A DNA stretch of 64,000 bases from Globisporangium splendens (Eukaryota > Oomycota > Peronosporomycetes > Pythiales > Pythiaceae). A model generated the notes under the pieces. That model saw only the letters and a list, made by a program, of their open reading frames with translations, was not told where the DNA came from and searched no databases. The DNA lies in NCBI GenBank assembly GCA_006386115.1, contig VFIW01000038.1, positions 267,921-331,920 on the forward strand, in the 5' to 3' direction. The translations under genes were made by a program, and so were the position numbers. Positions 50,745 through 62,000 of this stretch are shown here, piece by piece (positions within the stretch are counted from its first letter, which is position 1; each line of letters starts with the position of its first letter).

Positions 50745-52685
50745 ATGTCGACCAACACGCTCCAGCACCGCAACGCGGCGCAACCACTCAATACTCAAGA
50801 CGGTCAGCTTGAGGTGTCGTCATCGGCTCCGCAGCACCACTTCGTGCACATCGAGACGCCAAAGACCAGCGGTGCCAAGTACCTGCACGACGCACCAAAG
50901 TTCACGCTCGAGTGGAAGAACCTCTCACTCAAGGTCAACGTCAAGAACGAAAAAACCAAGGACATGCAAGAGAAAGTCATCCTGAACGACGTCAACGGAT
51001 ACGCGAAACCAGGTGAACTCCTCGTCATCATGGGACCCTCGGGTGCCGGCAAGAGCTCGCTACTCGACTGTATCTCGGGACGCAACAAGGACATCGAAGG
51101 AAGCATCACCGTGAACGGTCAACCGTGGTCCAAGAAGATGAAGCGCCTCGCGTCGTACGTCATGCAAGACGACCTGTTCTACCAGACCATCACGGTGCGC
51201 GAACACTTGGTGTTCCAGGCGCGACTTCGGATGGGAGCCACATTCACGGAAGAGCAGTATCTCGACCGCGTGGACACCGTGATGGAAGAGCTCGGGTTGA
51301 TGAAGTGTCGTGATACTCTGATCGGCGGTCCGACGCTGCGAGGCATCTCGGGTGGCGAGCGCAAGCGTCTGTCGTTCGCGGCGGAGATCCTCACCAACCC
51401 GTCGATCTTGTTCGTGGACGAGCCGACGTCGGGTCTCGATAGTTTCATGGCGGAGACCGTGGTGGCGCAGCTGCAGCAGATCGCGCGCGACGGCAGAACC
51501 GTGATCGCCACGATCCACCAGCCATCGTCCGAGCTGTTTGCGCTGTTCGACCAGCTGTATTTGCTCTCGGATGGCGCCACGGTGTACCACGGCAAGGGTT
51601 CCGAGTCGGTGCAGTACTTTGCTTCGTTGGGGTACCAGTGTCCTCCGTACCTGAACCCGACGGACTACTTTATGCGTCAATTGGTGGTGATGGACAAGGC
51701 GACTGATGAATCAGGTGTGGTTCGTGTGGAATGTCTGAAGGAGGCGTGGAGATCTCGTCGTCATGAGTTTGTGGCTTCGCATGACGATTCGGCGCGCTTT
51801 GAGGTTGTGTTCGATGGCGATGAGAAGCATGAAGACTCTCATTTGCACACGCTCGGCCAGATCCAGGTCTTGGCAACGCGGAATGCGACTCGGCTCGTGC
51901 GCGACAGGATCGGTTTCCGTATTGCCATTTTCCAGATGCTTTTCATCGCGCTAATTGTCGGGCTGATTTATCTGCAATTGGATCTCGACCAAACGGGTAT
52001 CCAGAACTATGCTGGTGCCATCTTCTTCATCGTTGTCAATCAAACGTTCAGTGCAGCCAACCCCACGTTCATCTCAGTTCCCCTGGAGCTGCCAATCATT
52101 ACGCGCGAGTACCGAGCGGGGCTCTATCATCTCATTTCGTGGTACATTTCCAAGAACGTCAGTGAGCTTCCGATGCAGATCCTGTTGCCCATCGTGCTCT
52201 TCGTTCCTGTGTACTTCCTCATTGGCTTTGGCCACGGCTTCGATGTGTACTTCTACATGCAGTTGGTGATTATCCTCATCAACATGGCGGCGGTTGGTCT
52301 CGGCTACATGGTGTCGTGTCTGACCCGCCGCGTCGACATTGCGCCGATCGTAGGTATCGTGGTCCTCTTGCCGTTCCTTCTCTTCGGTGGCTTGTTCTTG
52401 AACTCTGCCGACGCGCCAGACTACTTCGTGTGGATTCAGTACATTTCTCCGATCAAGTACGGCTACGAAGCATTGATGAAGATCTTCTGGAACGAAGTGT
52501 CGAGTATTCCGTGCAACGAAGCCATCGAAAACTGCGTCGCGCGTACTGGTGCACAGGTGCTCCAGAACTACAGCATGGTGAGCCGCTCGGCGCTGGGTGA
52601 CGCGATGATCCTGTTGGCGATCAACGTGGGCTTCCGCGTTGTCGGGTTCATGGCTTTGTGGCTGAACCTGAGAAAGACCAAGTAA
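50745..52685 (+). CDS. ABCG half-transporter D
   Basis: 646 aa; N-terminus the same as C (MSTNTLQHRN). The ATPase half is near identical to A and B. From DESGVVRVECLKEAW to about FDGDEK it equals E and differs from A, B and C. The membrane half is its own (IGFRIAIFQMLFIALIVGLIYLQLDLD), and the last part from SSIPCNEAIENCVARTGAQ again equals E at DNA level. Walker A, ISGGE, Walker B and H-loop are all intact. The LINE insertion lies about 640 bp upstream of its start codon and may have moved distal promoter elements. Confidence 0.93.
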   Translation: MSTNTLQHRNAAQPLNTQDGQLEVSSSAPQHHFVHIETPKTSGAKYLHDAPKFTLEWKNLSLKVNVKNEKTKDMQEKVILNDVNGYAKPGELLVIMGPSGAGKSSLLDCISGRNKDIEGSITVNGQPWSKKMKRLASYVMQDDLFYQTITVREHLVFQARLRMGATFTEEQYLDRVDTVMEELGLMKCRDTLIGGPTLRGISGGERKRLSFAAEILTNPSILFVDEPTSGLDSFMAETVVAQLQQIARDGRTVIATIHQPSSELFALFDQLYLLSDGATVYHGKGSESVQYFASLGYQCPPYLNPTDYFMRQLVVMDKATDESGVVRVECLKEAWRSRRHEFVASHDDSARFEVVFDGDEKHEDSHLHTLGQIQVLATRNATRLVRDRIGFRIAIFQMLFIALIVGLIYLQLDLDQTGIQNYAGAIFFIVVNQTFSAANPTFISVPLELPIITREYRAGLYHLISWYISKNVSELPMQILLPIVLFVPVYFLIGFGHGFDVYFYMQLVIILINMAAVGLGYMVSCLTRRVDIAPIVGIVVLLPFLLFGGLFLNSADAPDYFVWIQYISPIKYGYEALMKIFWNEVSSIPCNEAIENCVARTGAQVLQNYSMVSRSALGDAMILLAINVGFRVVGFMALWLNLRKTK

Positions 52686-54135
52686 AAAGAGGGTCTGCTG
52701 CCTTACTCTCAGATACTGTTGCATCCAAGTAGCATCGTCTCTTCAAATGTCATTTGTGAATTGCCTTGAAAAACAGAAATGTGTTTTGAAAGGACTGGAG
52801 CGCAGCTTCTTTCTTAGGTGTGCCCAAACAAATCCGTCTTCAAGGCGCCTTTTTACCCGAGATCTTTGTCCAAATTTACAGACAAGCATGAGACGTCAAT
52901 TATGCTCGACTTTGCATTAGTTGTTGCACTGGAACCAACCGATAATTGTTCACAAACGACCATCACTCGTGGCTGCAGGTGTGATATCTGAATGTTGGTG
53001 CTTCGTGTTCCAAATGACTCACTCTCTGCGCACTCACGGACGAAATGAAGCAGCCCCTCGTAATTGTATCCATGAGAGCAACCACAATTACTAGTCCTTA
53101 GCGAGAGAGGTCCAGCCAAGCAACCGAGTGAGACAGAAAATTCGGTTTAGTCTCCTCTTTTTCATTACAAGGTGCGCACACGGATAAATGGACAAGGTTT
53201 GGTCGGCAAGCTTCAATCAGTGTGGCATAAGTTGATTAGTTGGAAGTCCAGGCTGCGCGTGCCACACAATATAATCAACAGCATCCACTTTTCCTGGTCA
53301 TGGCGAATGACTGACCGCACGCATGCAAGCATACAACAAGCACAGAGTGCAATGACGCTTGTGAAAGCCGCTGAGTATTCCCTGTCTTTCATCACGGTAA
53401 AACGCGAACAAGCGATAATCATGGCGAGTGTGTGGGTGAGCAAGCGTCCAGTCCGTCTTCGCTGCTGTTCTTTCCCTTGACCTGAACAGTCGCCAGCATT
53501 CTGCACTGTTGGTCAGCAGAGAGTGTAGATCATTTTCCCTCCTTATTACGATTTATCCAAACAAAAAATGCATTTAATTCTAGGGGCTTTTTAGTTATGT
53601 GTTCGTTTATTTTCATGAATATCTTACTAATGTTCAACGTCATGTATACAATAATTACACATTACCAAAGGTTTGTTGGACAGAGGGTAATTGGTGGTGC
53701 TGTGATGAATTCTGTCCGTGTTGAAGTCCAATAAACACCCCTACCCGCAACCAGATTATGAAACCTTCGAAATGATTACTCACAATTGCTGTGATCTGAT
53801 TGGCTATTTTTGAGTTAACCGTAATCTTGCCGTTGGAATGATGGTCGCTCGACCAACGTTGGCTCGGAAAGGAAACCCCGCACTCCTTTGAATTCCTTCC
53901 AATTTTATCGAAAATCCTTTTTAGTTAACGTATACTTTTTATTGCTTCCGATATCACTATATATGTCACGAATATAATCAAGTACCCATTAGCACAGACA
54001 ATGTGGAAGGAAACTGGAGAGACAGGAGCAGGCGCACGCGATCATTGGCGTGATAAACCCCGCTCTCATTCTCCAATTTTCCTCATTCGCAGACATCTCC
54101 GCTAATACCCGAGAGAGAGAGAGAGAGAGACGAAC
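52686..54135. promoter_or_regulatory. Spacer and upstream region of ABCG E
   Basis: 52686-53700: no gene recognised; short frames only. 53725-53810 holds the module shared with D (AAACACCCCTA, GATTACTC-C, CTGATTGGCT). 53870-53990 is AT-rich. Confidence 0.5.
54065..54082 (+). promoter_or_regulatory. Oomycete Inr/FPR core promoter of ABCG E
   Basis: CTCATTCTCCAATTTTCC, exact match to the pattern, about 54-71 bp before the ATG at 54136. A GA microsatellite (54111-54130) ends five bases before the ATG, within the leader. Confidence 0.8.
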
Positions 54136-56079
54136 ATGGCGACCAGCGCGCTGCAGCACCGCGACTCGGCGTCGAAGGCGCTCGTCGCTCAAGATCATCA
54201 GCTGGAGCTGTCGTCGCCGGCGCCGCAACACCACTTCGTGCACATCGAGACACCCAAAGCCGGTAGTGCCAAGCACCTGCATGACGCACCGAAGTTCACG
54301 CTCGAGTGGAAGAACCTCTCGCTCAAGGTCAACGTCAAGAACGAAAAGACCAAGGACATGCAAGAGAAAGTCATCCTGAACGACGTCAACGGATACGCGA
54401 AACCAGGTGAACTCCTCGTCATCATGGGACCCTCGGGTGCCGGCAAGAGCTCGCTACTCGACTGTATCTCGGGACGCAACAAGGACATCGAAGGAAGCAT
54501 CACCGTGAACGGTCAACCGTGGTCCAAGAAGATGAAGCGCCTCGCGTCGTACGTCATGCAAGACGACCTGTTCTACCAGACCATCACGGTGCGCGAACAC
54601 TTGGTGTTCCAGGCGCGACTTCGGATGGGAGCCACGTTCACGGAAGAGCAGTACCTCGATCGCGTGGACACCGTGATGGAAGAGCTCGGGTTGATGAAGT
54701 GCCGTGATACTCTGATCGGCGGTCCGACGCTGCGAGGCATCTCGGGTGGCGAGCGCAAGCGTCTGTCGTTCGCGGCGGAGATCCTCACCAACCCGTCGAT
54801 CTTGTTCGTGGACGAGCCGACGTCGGGTCTCGATAGTTTCATGGCGGAGACCGTGGTGGCGCAGCTGCAGCAGATCGCGCGCGACGGCAGAACCGTGATC
54901 GCCACGATCCACCAGCCATCGTCCGAGCTGTTTGCGCTGTTCGACCAGCTGTATTTGCTCTCGGATGGCGCCACGGTGTACCACGGCAAGGGTTCCGAGT
55001 CGGTGCAGTACTTTGCTTCGTTGGGGTACCAGTGTCCTCCGTACCTGAACCCGACGGACTACTTTATGCGTCAGTTGGTGGTGATGGACAAGGCGACTGA
55101 TGAATCAGGTGTGGTTCGTGTGGAATGTCTGAAGGAGGCGTGGAGATCTCGTCGTCATGAGTTTGTGGCTTCGCATGACGATTCGGCGCGCTTTGAGGTT
55201 GTGTTCGATGGCGATGAGAAGTATGAAGACTCGCGGTTGCACTCGTTTGGACAAATTGGCGTTCTTGCGACGCGCAACACGATCCGTATCGTTCGCGACA
55301 ACATCGGTTTCCGTGCTGCGATTTTCCAGACTATTTTCATCGCGGTGATCGTTGGCTTGATTTACCTGCAATTGGATCTCGGCCAGACTGGTATCCAGAA
55401 CTTCGTCGGCGCATTTTTCTTCATTGTCGTCAATCAAACGTTCAGTGCGGCTAGTCCCACCTTCATTTCGGTACCAATGGAATTACCGATCGTCATGCGC
55501 GAGTACCGAGCAGGGCTCTACCATCTCATCTCGTGGTACATTTCCAAGAACGTCAGTGAGCTGCCGATGCAAGTCTTGCTACCGATCGTGTTCTTCGTGC
55601 CAGCATACTTCCTCATCGGAATCGGTCAAGGCTTTGATGTGTACTTTTACATGCAATTGATGACCATCCTTGTCAACAGCACGGCGATTGGTCTCGGCTA
55701 CATGGTGTCTTGTTTGTGCCGCCGCGTCGACATTGCGCCGATCGTAGGTATCGTGATCATCCTGCCGTTCCTTCTCTTCGGTGGCTTGTTCTTGAACTCT
55801 GCCGACGCACCAGACTACTTCGTGTGGATTCAGTACATTTCTCCGATCAAGTATGGCTTTGAGGGATTGATGAAGATCTTCTGGGGCCAGGTGTCGAGTA
55901 TTCCGTGCAACGAAGCCATCGAAAACTGCGTCGCGCGTACTGGTGCACAGGTGCTCCAGAACTACAGCATGGTGAGCCGCTCGGCGCTGGGCGACGCGAT
56001 GATCCTGTTGGCGATCAACGTGGGCTTCCGCACTGTCGGCTTCTTCGGTCTCTGGCTCAACTTGCGAAAGACCAAGTAA
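54136..56079 (+). CDS. ABCG half-transporter E
   Basis: 647 aa. N-terminus distinct (MATSALQHRDSASKALVAQDHQ), then the shared ATPase block with all motifs intact. It shares with C a group of silent and conservative changes after Walker A, and with D the ESG...VEC segment; so the ATPase region is a patchwork of the other copies. The membrane half is its own (IGFRAAIFQTIFIAVIVGLIYLQLDLGQ), and the last 55 residues equal D with minor differences (FRTVGFFGLWLNLRKTK). It is the last of the five genes. Confidence 0.93.
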   Translation: MATSALQHRDSASKALVAQDHQLELSSPAPQHHFVHIETPKAGSAKHLHDAPKFTLEWKNLSLKVNVKNEKTKDMQEKVILNDVNGYAKPGELLVIMGPSGAGKSSLLDCISGRNKDIEGSITVNGQPWSKKMKRLASYVMQDDLFYQTITVREHLVFQARLRMGATFTEEQYLDRVDTVMEELGLMKCRDTLIGGPTLRGISGGERKRLSFAAEILTNPSILFVDEPTSGLDSFMAETVVAQLQQIARDGRTVIATIHQPSSELFALFDQLYLLSDGATVYHGKGSESVQYFASLGYQCPPYLNPTDYFMRQLVVMDKATDESGVVRVECLKEAWRSRRHEFVASHDDSARFEVVFDGDEKYEDSRLHSFGQIGVLATRNTIRIVRDNIGFRAAIFQTIFIAVIVGLIYLQLDLGQTGIQNFVGAFFFIVVNQTFSAASPTFISVPMELPIVMREYRAGLYHLISWYISKNVSELPMQVLLPIVFFVPAYFLIGIGQGFDVYFYMQLMTILVNSTAIGLGYMVSCLCRRVDIAPIVGIVIILPFLLFGGLFLNSADAPDYFVWIQYISPIKYGFEGLMKIFWGQVSSIPCNEAIENCVARTGAQVLQNYSMVSRSALGDAMILLAINVGFRTVGFFGLWLNLRKTK

Positions 56080-59063
56080 GGATGCTCGTGGCTGTGGTTT
56101 TTCTTCTCGTTGCATTTGCTGACAATTCCCATAGATAAAGTAATGATTGCACATTTCCGTCTATTGTTCATGACTCTACCCTCCACCCGCAAGTCCGATC
56201 TGTCGTGAGCTCGTGGAGCTCCTGGTATCGCAGTTTACTGAGACGCACTCGAACATCTCGCATATTCAAACGCGCCTGTGGCATCTTGTGGCGCAGGCGG
56301 TGGGTACACCTTTGCAATCGCTATCACGATATAAAAAAGGCGACGCTTACAGTACACGCACCGCAGCTGCGCCACCGCAAGCAGAAGAACCTCCACTCGC
56401 TGAGTCAAGTCCCGAGTGACGAAAAACTCAGCTGTAGCCAAGTGCTCCAAAGGGTGCCAAGTCCCTCTTTGCAGGAAAGCGAACACTGGAAAAAGCTGGC
56501 AGATGCGACTGACTGGAAGCGACTCAGAAGCTCAAGAGCAGTGTCTGCAGTTTTTCAGTGGAGATGCAACAGTAATGATGTTGCCAAACTTCTTTATCAA
56601 CACGAGAGTGCATGGCAACGCCTTCCTGTTTAATTTGCCATACTGAAACCGAGGCAAATGCACCAGCATCTGTTGGCAGAAAAGGCATGTTGACCCCCAA
56701 AGGATCCAGAAGTCCTTTCTAAAATGTTGTTCCGAACACCCTATACCAACCTTTGAATTGATATGTTCGTAAATTACGCGTCACTTATAAACTTGAGCGA
56801 TCTTGTGTTGACGAGTTGACAACGTTTGTCTAAACTAATGTAGTTTGTCACTCCGTACCCTAGCAATGACCGTAGACGGGCTGGAACGAACGGTCTGAAC
56901 GTGTGGCGTGCGTCGTGAGTCCAGCACAAAATGGCTTCGCTTTAGGTTGCAAACAACCCGTTTATGTTCCCTTTATGAGGTGTTGCAAATGGTTTCAGTG
57001 CTGAACTGTACTTTCTCCCTCCCCATCAACTGCGTCTGGGTTCTGGTTTGTGTCACAGAGCGGGTGAACCAACCGTCTCGCCTTCAACAGCCGAACACTG
57101 CTTCTTTTTATACCCTCTGGAAGACGATCTCACATGAGAGAATCGATGTCGACAACAAAGTGAAAGAAATACAATCACCATTGTTATTGAATGCAATGCA
57201 GGATTTCCGCTGTTGAAGGTCAGGCTGCAAAACCCCTCTGGCTCCGATTTCTTTCGTCAGTGGGTCATGGTAAAATTTGTGACCGCCACACATGCGCGCT
57301 TAAAAATGGTACCGCACACTCTCCTCTTGTGCCACGCGCATTGGCCCCTCGGCATGAGGTATTGATAATCGTACGACAGATGGGGGCGCAGATCCGCACA
57401 TGACCACACGCATTTCCTTTTCTCATCTCTGTCGCTGATTTCCATATTTTGCATGTCTCCCCACCGCGCTTGCATTTCCCCTTGTTTCGCGAGCTTTTAG
57501 TCGTCTCGTCTAGCATTAGAACACCTGTCAAATGTCACGAGGTCCATATGGCGGCTTTCGTTATTATTGAGGGCTTCCAATTATGGAACGCTTCTGACTG
57601 CAATCCCACGGAACACCTCGGTATTCGAGCCAAGAAAGTTTCCGAAAGTATAGATATTTCGTTGGGTTGCGCCGCCGACCACAATGCAACTCGCAGCAGA
57701 AGCGCTGGAACGATTTTCTTTGGATTAGAAGAGGATCCATCTCCGCCATTGCACACCTCGAAACGAGTTTTCTCCAGCAGCACAATCCAAAAAAGGCAGG
57801 CGGGGCACAGACGTGGTTGGTCATGGCTTGACTACGCAGCCACCGATTGACTTTGGTTGGCTGGCAGGCGCAGCTTCTCTTCGAGAGGTATCCATCTCTC
57901 TTTTATCCCCAGCGGCAGCTGACGGCGGGTCAAAATTATAAGAAAAAAGTATCCAACTTGGTGTGCATCACTTGGACAAGGATGGTGCTGCGTACACAGC
58001 AGAACTGCAAGGAGGTCAAGAGCGCCTCGATCTTTCGCTCGGGTCTCATATCTCATACCAAGGTGATGAGAGTTCACAGGAGCACATGTGAATAACCACG
58101 AGTGTCGAACACGAGCGAAGAGAGAGAATGAAGAAAAAGAAGATAATATAATCTGGCACATCATTTCTGGCTTCGCTCTCTTTTTCAATCTCTTTCTTAT
58201 TCGTATCGAATGAAGAACGCGTGTGTATGCAATGCGTGTGAAACTACGAGGCGCATGTAGAAACGCGGTGAACGGCGGCATTCTTAATGTTCGACGTTGG
58301 CGCTCTGAACTCTTTTCGACATGCCTGCAACACTCGCACAACTGAACCAGAATCCACATTTGAATGCGTCCAATCGTCATTTTTATCTTGGCGCTCTTTC
58401 CTACGAGCCAGCAACCTGCATGCTACGGCTCTTCTGCCGCTGATAATCTCCTGAATTGTGTGGATTCTCGCGGATTTCCATACCGAGTCACAACTCGCAT
58501 GTAGTTTTTTCGTTCCTTTGTGCATATGGTTCGCTGAGGTTTTTTGCTCCGATTGGCTCGTGCAACATAATACTGTGCTCTCATTGGCTGAAACTCCCGA
58601 TCTTGAAGTACAAAGTGTCGACAGCCAGCCCTTTTTTTCAGCAAAGTGGGATCCCAGGCGGCTCGTCTGCCGCTCACAAAGCCAAAAAGGACAGAAAGCT
58701 CCATGCAAAACGAGCCGGCGCGCATCACTCCGCACTGGTGCGCGCGATGGCACCAGATGCGAGGGGCGGGGGCCAGTGCGGGAGGGAGGCTCACAATCGG
58801 ATTCTCGGTCTGTTTGACTCACCATTCCGCACGCGCGCGCTCCAAAGGGAAACTTCGACGCGCTGCAAAGGACCGACGGGTACTGAGAGAAGCGCAGTCT
58901 CCATCTGCCTACGGTACATTTACGCAGTGTGCTGTTGCTTTTGTGACCTGACTGTGCACAAAGAAGAAGAAAAAAGGGGAAAGTGCGGTGTATTTTGACG
59001 ACGAAGCGCGACGAATTTGAAGAAGAAGAACCCGATTTGAGCGATAATTTTGTGAGGAAGACC
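56080..59063. other. Long intergenic stretch, no gene recognised
   Basis: 3 kb with many short overlapping frames. A frame at 56213-56419 (ELLVSQFTETHSNISHIQTRLW) looks mildly protein-like, but no family or promoter supports it. Frames around 58456-59000 are antisense to each other. The final 100 bp lead into the repeat protein. Confidence 0.4.
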
Positions 59064-62000
59064 ATGTCGAGTACGAATACCAACCAACGAGAGGAAGAGC
59101 AAGTTTTGGCTGCCGCGGTGACGCCGCAGGACGACATGGTGGTGCGCTCGCCTGCGAGACACCCGCACCACACGCATCAGCCGCGATCCGGCCACACGCC
59201 GACGAAGAGACCCGGACGCGCGATGCCGGTCGTGAACCTGCACAAGGGGCACCACCACCATGTGCCCCCAATGCAGCACCGTGGAGGCGATCATCACCAA
59301 TACCAACACGGAGAGCAGCACCAACAACAAGACGAAGAGTACAACTACGAGGACCTGCCGCATACCAAATATGCGGATGACATCCACATCACCGAACAGC
59401 ATTCCAAATATGCCGATGACATCTTGACGCCTGGACACGACTCACCTGCTGGTCATGGAGGCCACCATCGCCGTACTGGAAGCAGCACCACCACTACGTA
59501 CGTCGTGCGCTCGCCAGTGCGCTCGCCAGGCCAATCGACGACCATGACCACGTCGACGGTGCGCAGTGGTGTGAGCAGCGGCGACAACTCGCATGCTGTG
59601 ATGCAAGGAGAAGGCGGCAGTAGCACCACCACTACGCACGTCGTGCGCTCGCCTGTGGTGCGTACTCATGTGCAAACGACGGGAAGCCGCCACGCGACGC
59701 CAGTGAAGAGCAACATGCAGTTTGTGCAGCACGGCGGCGTCCAGGGTCAACAAGTGCGTGCTGACAGCCAAGACGGCGAGGTGCAGTACTATGAATACGA
59801 AACGGAAGCGCAAGGCCAAGCGGTTGCTGGCGGTGTGATTGTGAGCGGATCTGCTGTGGCTGTGGAAGGTGCTGTGATCGGTGGCCAATCCGGTGTGTCT
59901 ACCGTGAGCAGCGGCGACAACTCGCACGCTGTGGTGCACGGAGAAGGCGGCAGCAGCAGCACCACCACTACGTACGTCGTGCGCTCGCCAGTGCGCTCGC
60001 CAGGCCAATCGACGACCATGACCACGTCGACGGTGCGCAGTGGTGTGAGCAGCGGCGACAACTCGCATGCTGTGATGCAAGGAGAAGGCGGCAGTAGCAC
60101 CACCACTACGCACGTCGTGCGCTCGCCTGTGGTGCGTACTCATGTGCAAACGACGGGAAGCCGCCACGCGACGCCAGTGAAGAGCAACATGCAGTTTGTG
60201 CAGCACGGCGGCGTCCAGGGTCAACAAGTGCGTGCTGACAGCCAAGACGGCGAGTGAGTATTGACTACAAACGGAGCTCAAGGGCCAAGCTGGTGCTGGC
60301 GGTGTGATTGTGAAGCGGCATCTGCTGTGGCTGTGCAGGTGCTGTGAGCGTGGCCAATCCGGTTGTCTACCTGAGCAGCGGCGACAACTCGCACTCTTGT
60401 GATGCAAGGAGAGCTGCAGTACACACCACTCGTACTCGTGCGCTCGCCAGTGCGCTCGCCAGGCATCGACGACCATTACCACGTCGACGGTGCGCAGTGG
60501 TGTGATCAGCGGCGACAACTCGCATGCCTGTGATGCAAGGATAATGCGGGCAGTAGCACCACCACTACGCACGTCGTGCTCTCGCCTGGTGGTGCGTCCT
60601 CATGTGCCTACGGGAAGCCGCCACAGCGACGCCATGTGTAAGAGCAACATGCGTTTTGTGCAGCACTGGCGGCGTCATGGGTCAAACAAGTGCTGCTGAC
60701 AAGCCAAGACGGCGAGGTTGCAGTCACTATTAATACGACACGCGAAGCGCAGGCCAAGCGGTTGCTGGCGGGTGATTGTGAGCGGATCTGCTTTTGCTGT
60801 GGAAGGGCTGTGATCGGTGGCCAATCCGGGTGTGTCTACCGTGAGCAGCGGCGACAACTCGCACGCTGTGATGCAAGGAGAAGGCGGCAGTAGCACCACC
60901 ACTACGTACGTCGTGCGCTCGCCAGTGCGCTCGCCAGGCCAATCGACGACCATGACCACGTCGACGGTGCGCAGTGGTGTGAGCAGCGGCGACAACTCGC
61001 ATGCTGTGATGCAAGGAGAAGGCGGCAGTAGCACCACCACTACGCACGTCGTGCGCTCGCCTGTGGTGCGTACTCATGTGCAAACGACGGGAAGCCGCCA
61101 CGCGACGCCAGTGAAGAGCAACATGCAGTTTGTGCAGCACGGCGGCGTCCAGGGTCAACAAGTGCGTGCTGACAGCCAAGACGGCGAGGTGCAGTACTAT
61201 GAATACGAAACGGAAGCGCAAGGCCAAGCGGTTGCTGGCGGTGTGATTGTGAGCGGATCTGCTGTGGCTGTGGAAGGTGCTGTGATCGGTGGCCAATCCG
61301 GTGTGTCTACCGTGAGCAGCGGCGACAACTCGCATGCTGTGATGCAAGGAGAAGGCGGCAGTAGCACCACCACTACGCACGTCGTGCGCTCGCCTGTGGT
61401 GCGTACTCATGTGCAAACGACGGGAAGCCGCCACGCGACGCCAGTGAAGAGCAACATGCAGTTTGTGCAGCACGGCGGCGTCCAGGGTCAACAAGTGCGT
61501 GCTGACAGCCAAGACGGCGAGGTGCAGTACTATGAATACGAAACGGAAGCGCAAGGCCAAGCGGTTGCTGGCGGTGTGATTGTGAGCGGATCTGCTGTGG
61601 CTGTGGAAGGTGCTGTGATCGGTGGCCAATCCGGTGTGTCTACCGTGAGCAGCGGCGACAACTCGCACGCTGTGGTGCACGGAGAAGGCGGCAGCAGCAG
61701 CACCACCACTACGTACGTCGTGCGCTCGCCAGTGCGCTCGCCAGGCCAATCGACGACCATGACCACGTCGACGGTGCGCAGTGGTGTGAGCAGCGGCGAC
61801 AACTCGCATGCTGTGATGCAAGGAGAAGGCGGCAGTAGCACCACCACTACGCACGTCGTGCGCTCGCCTGTGGTGCGTACTCATGTGCAAACGACGGGAA
61901 GCCGCCACGCGACGCCAGTGAAGAGCAACATGCAGTTTGTGCAGCACGGCGGCGTCCAGGGTCAACAAGTGCGTGCTGACAGCCAAGACGGCGAGGTGCA

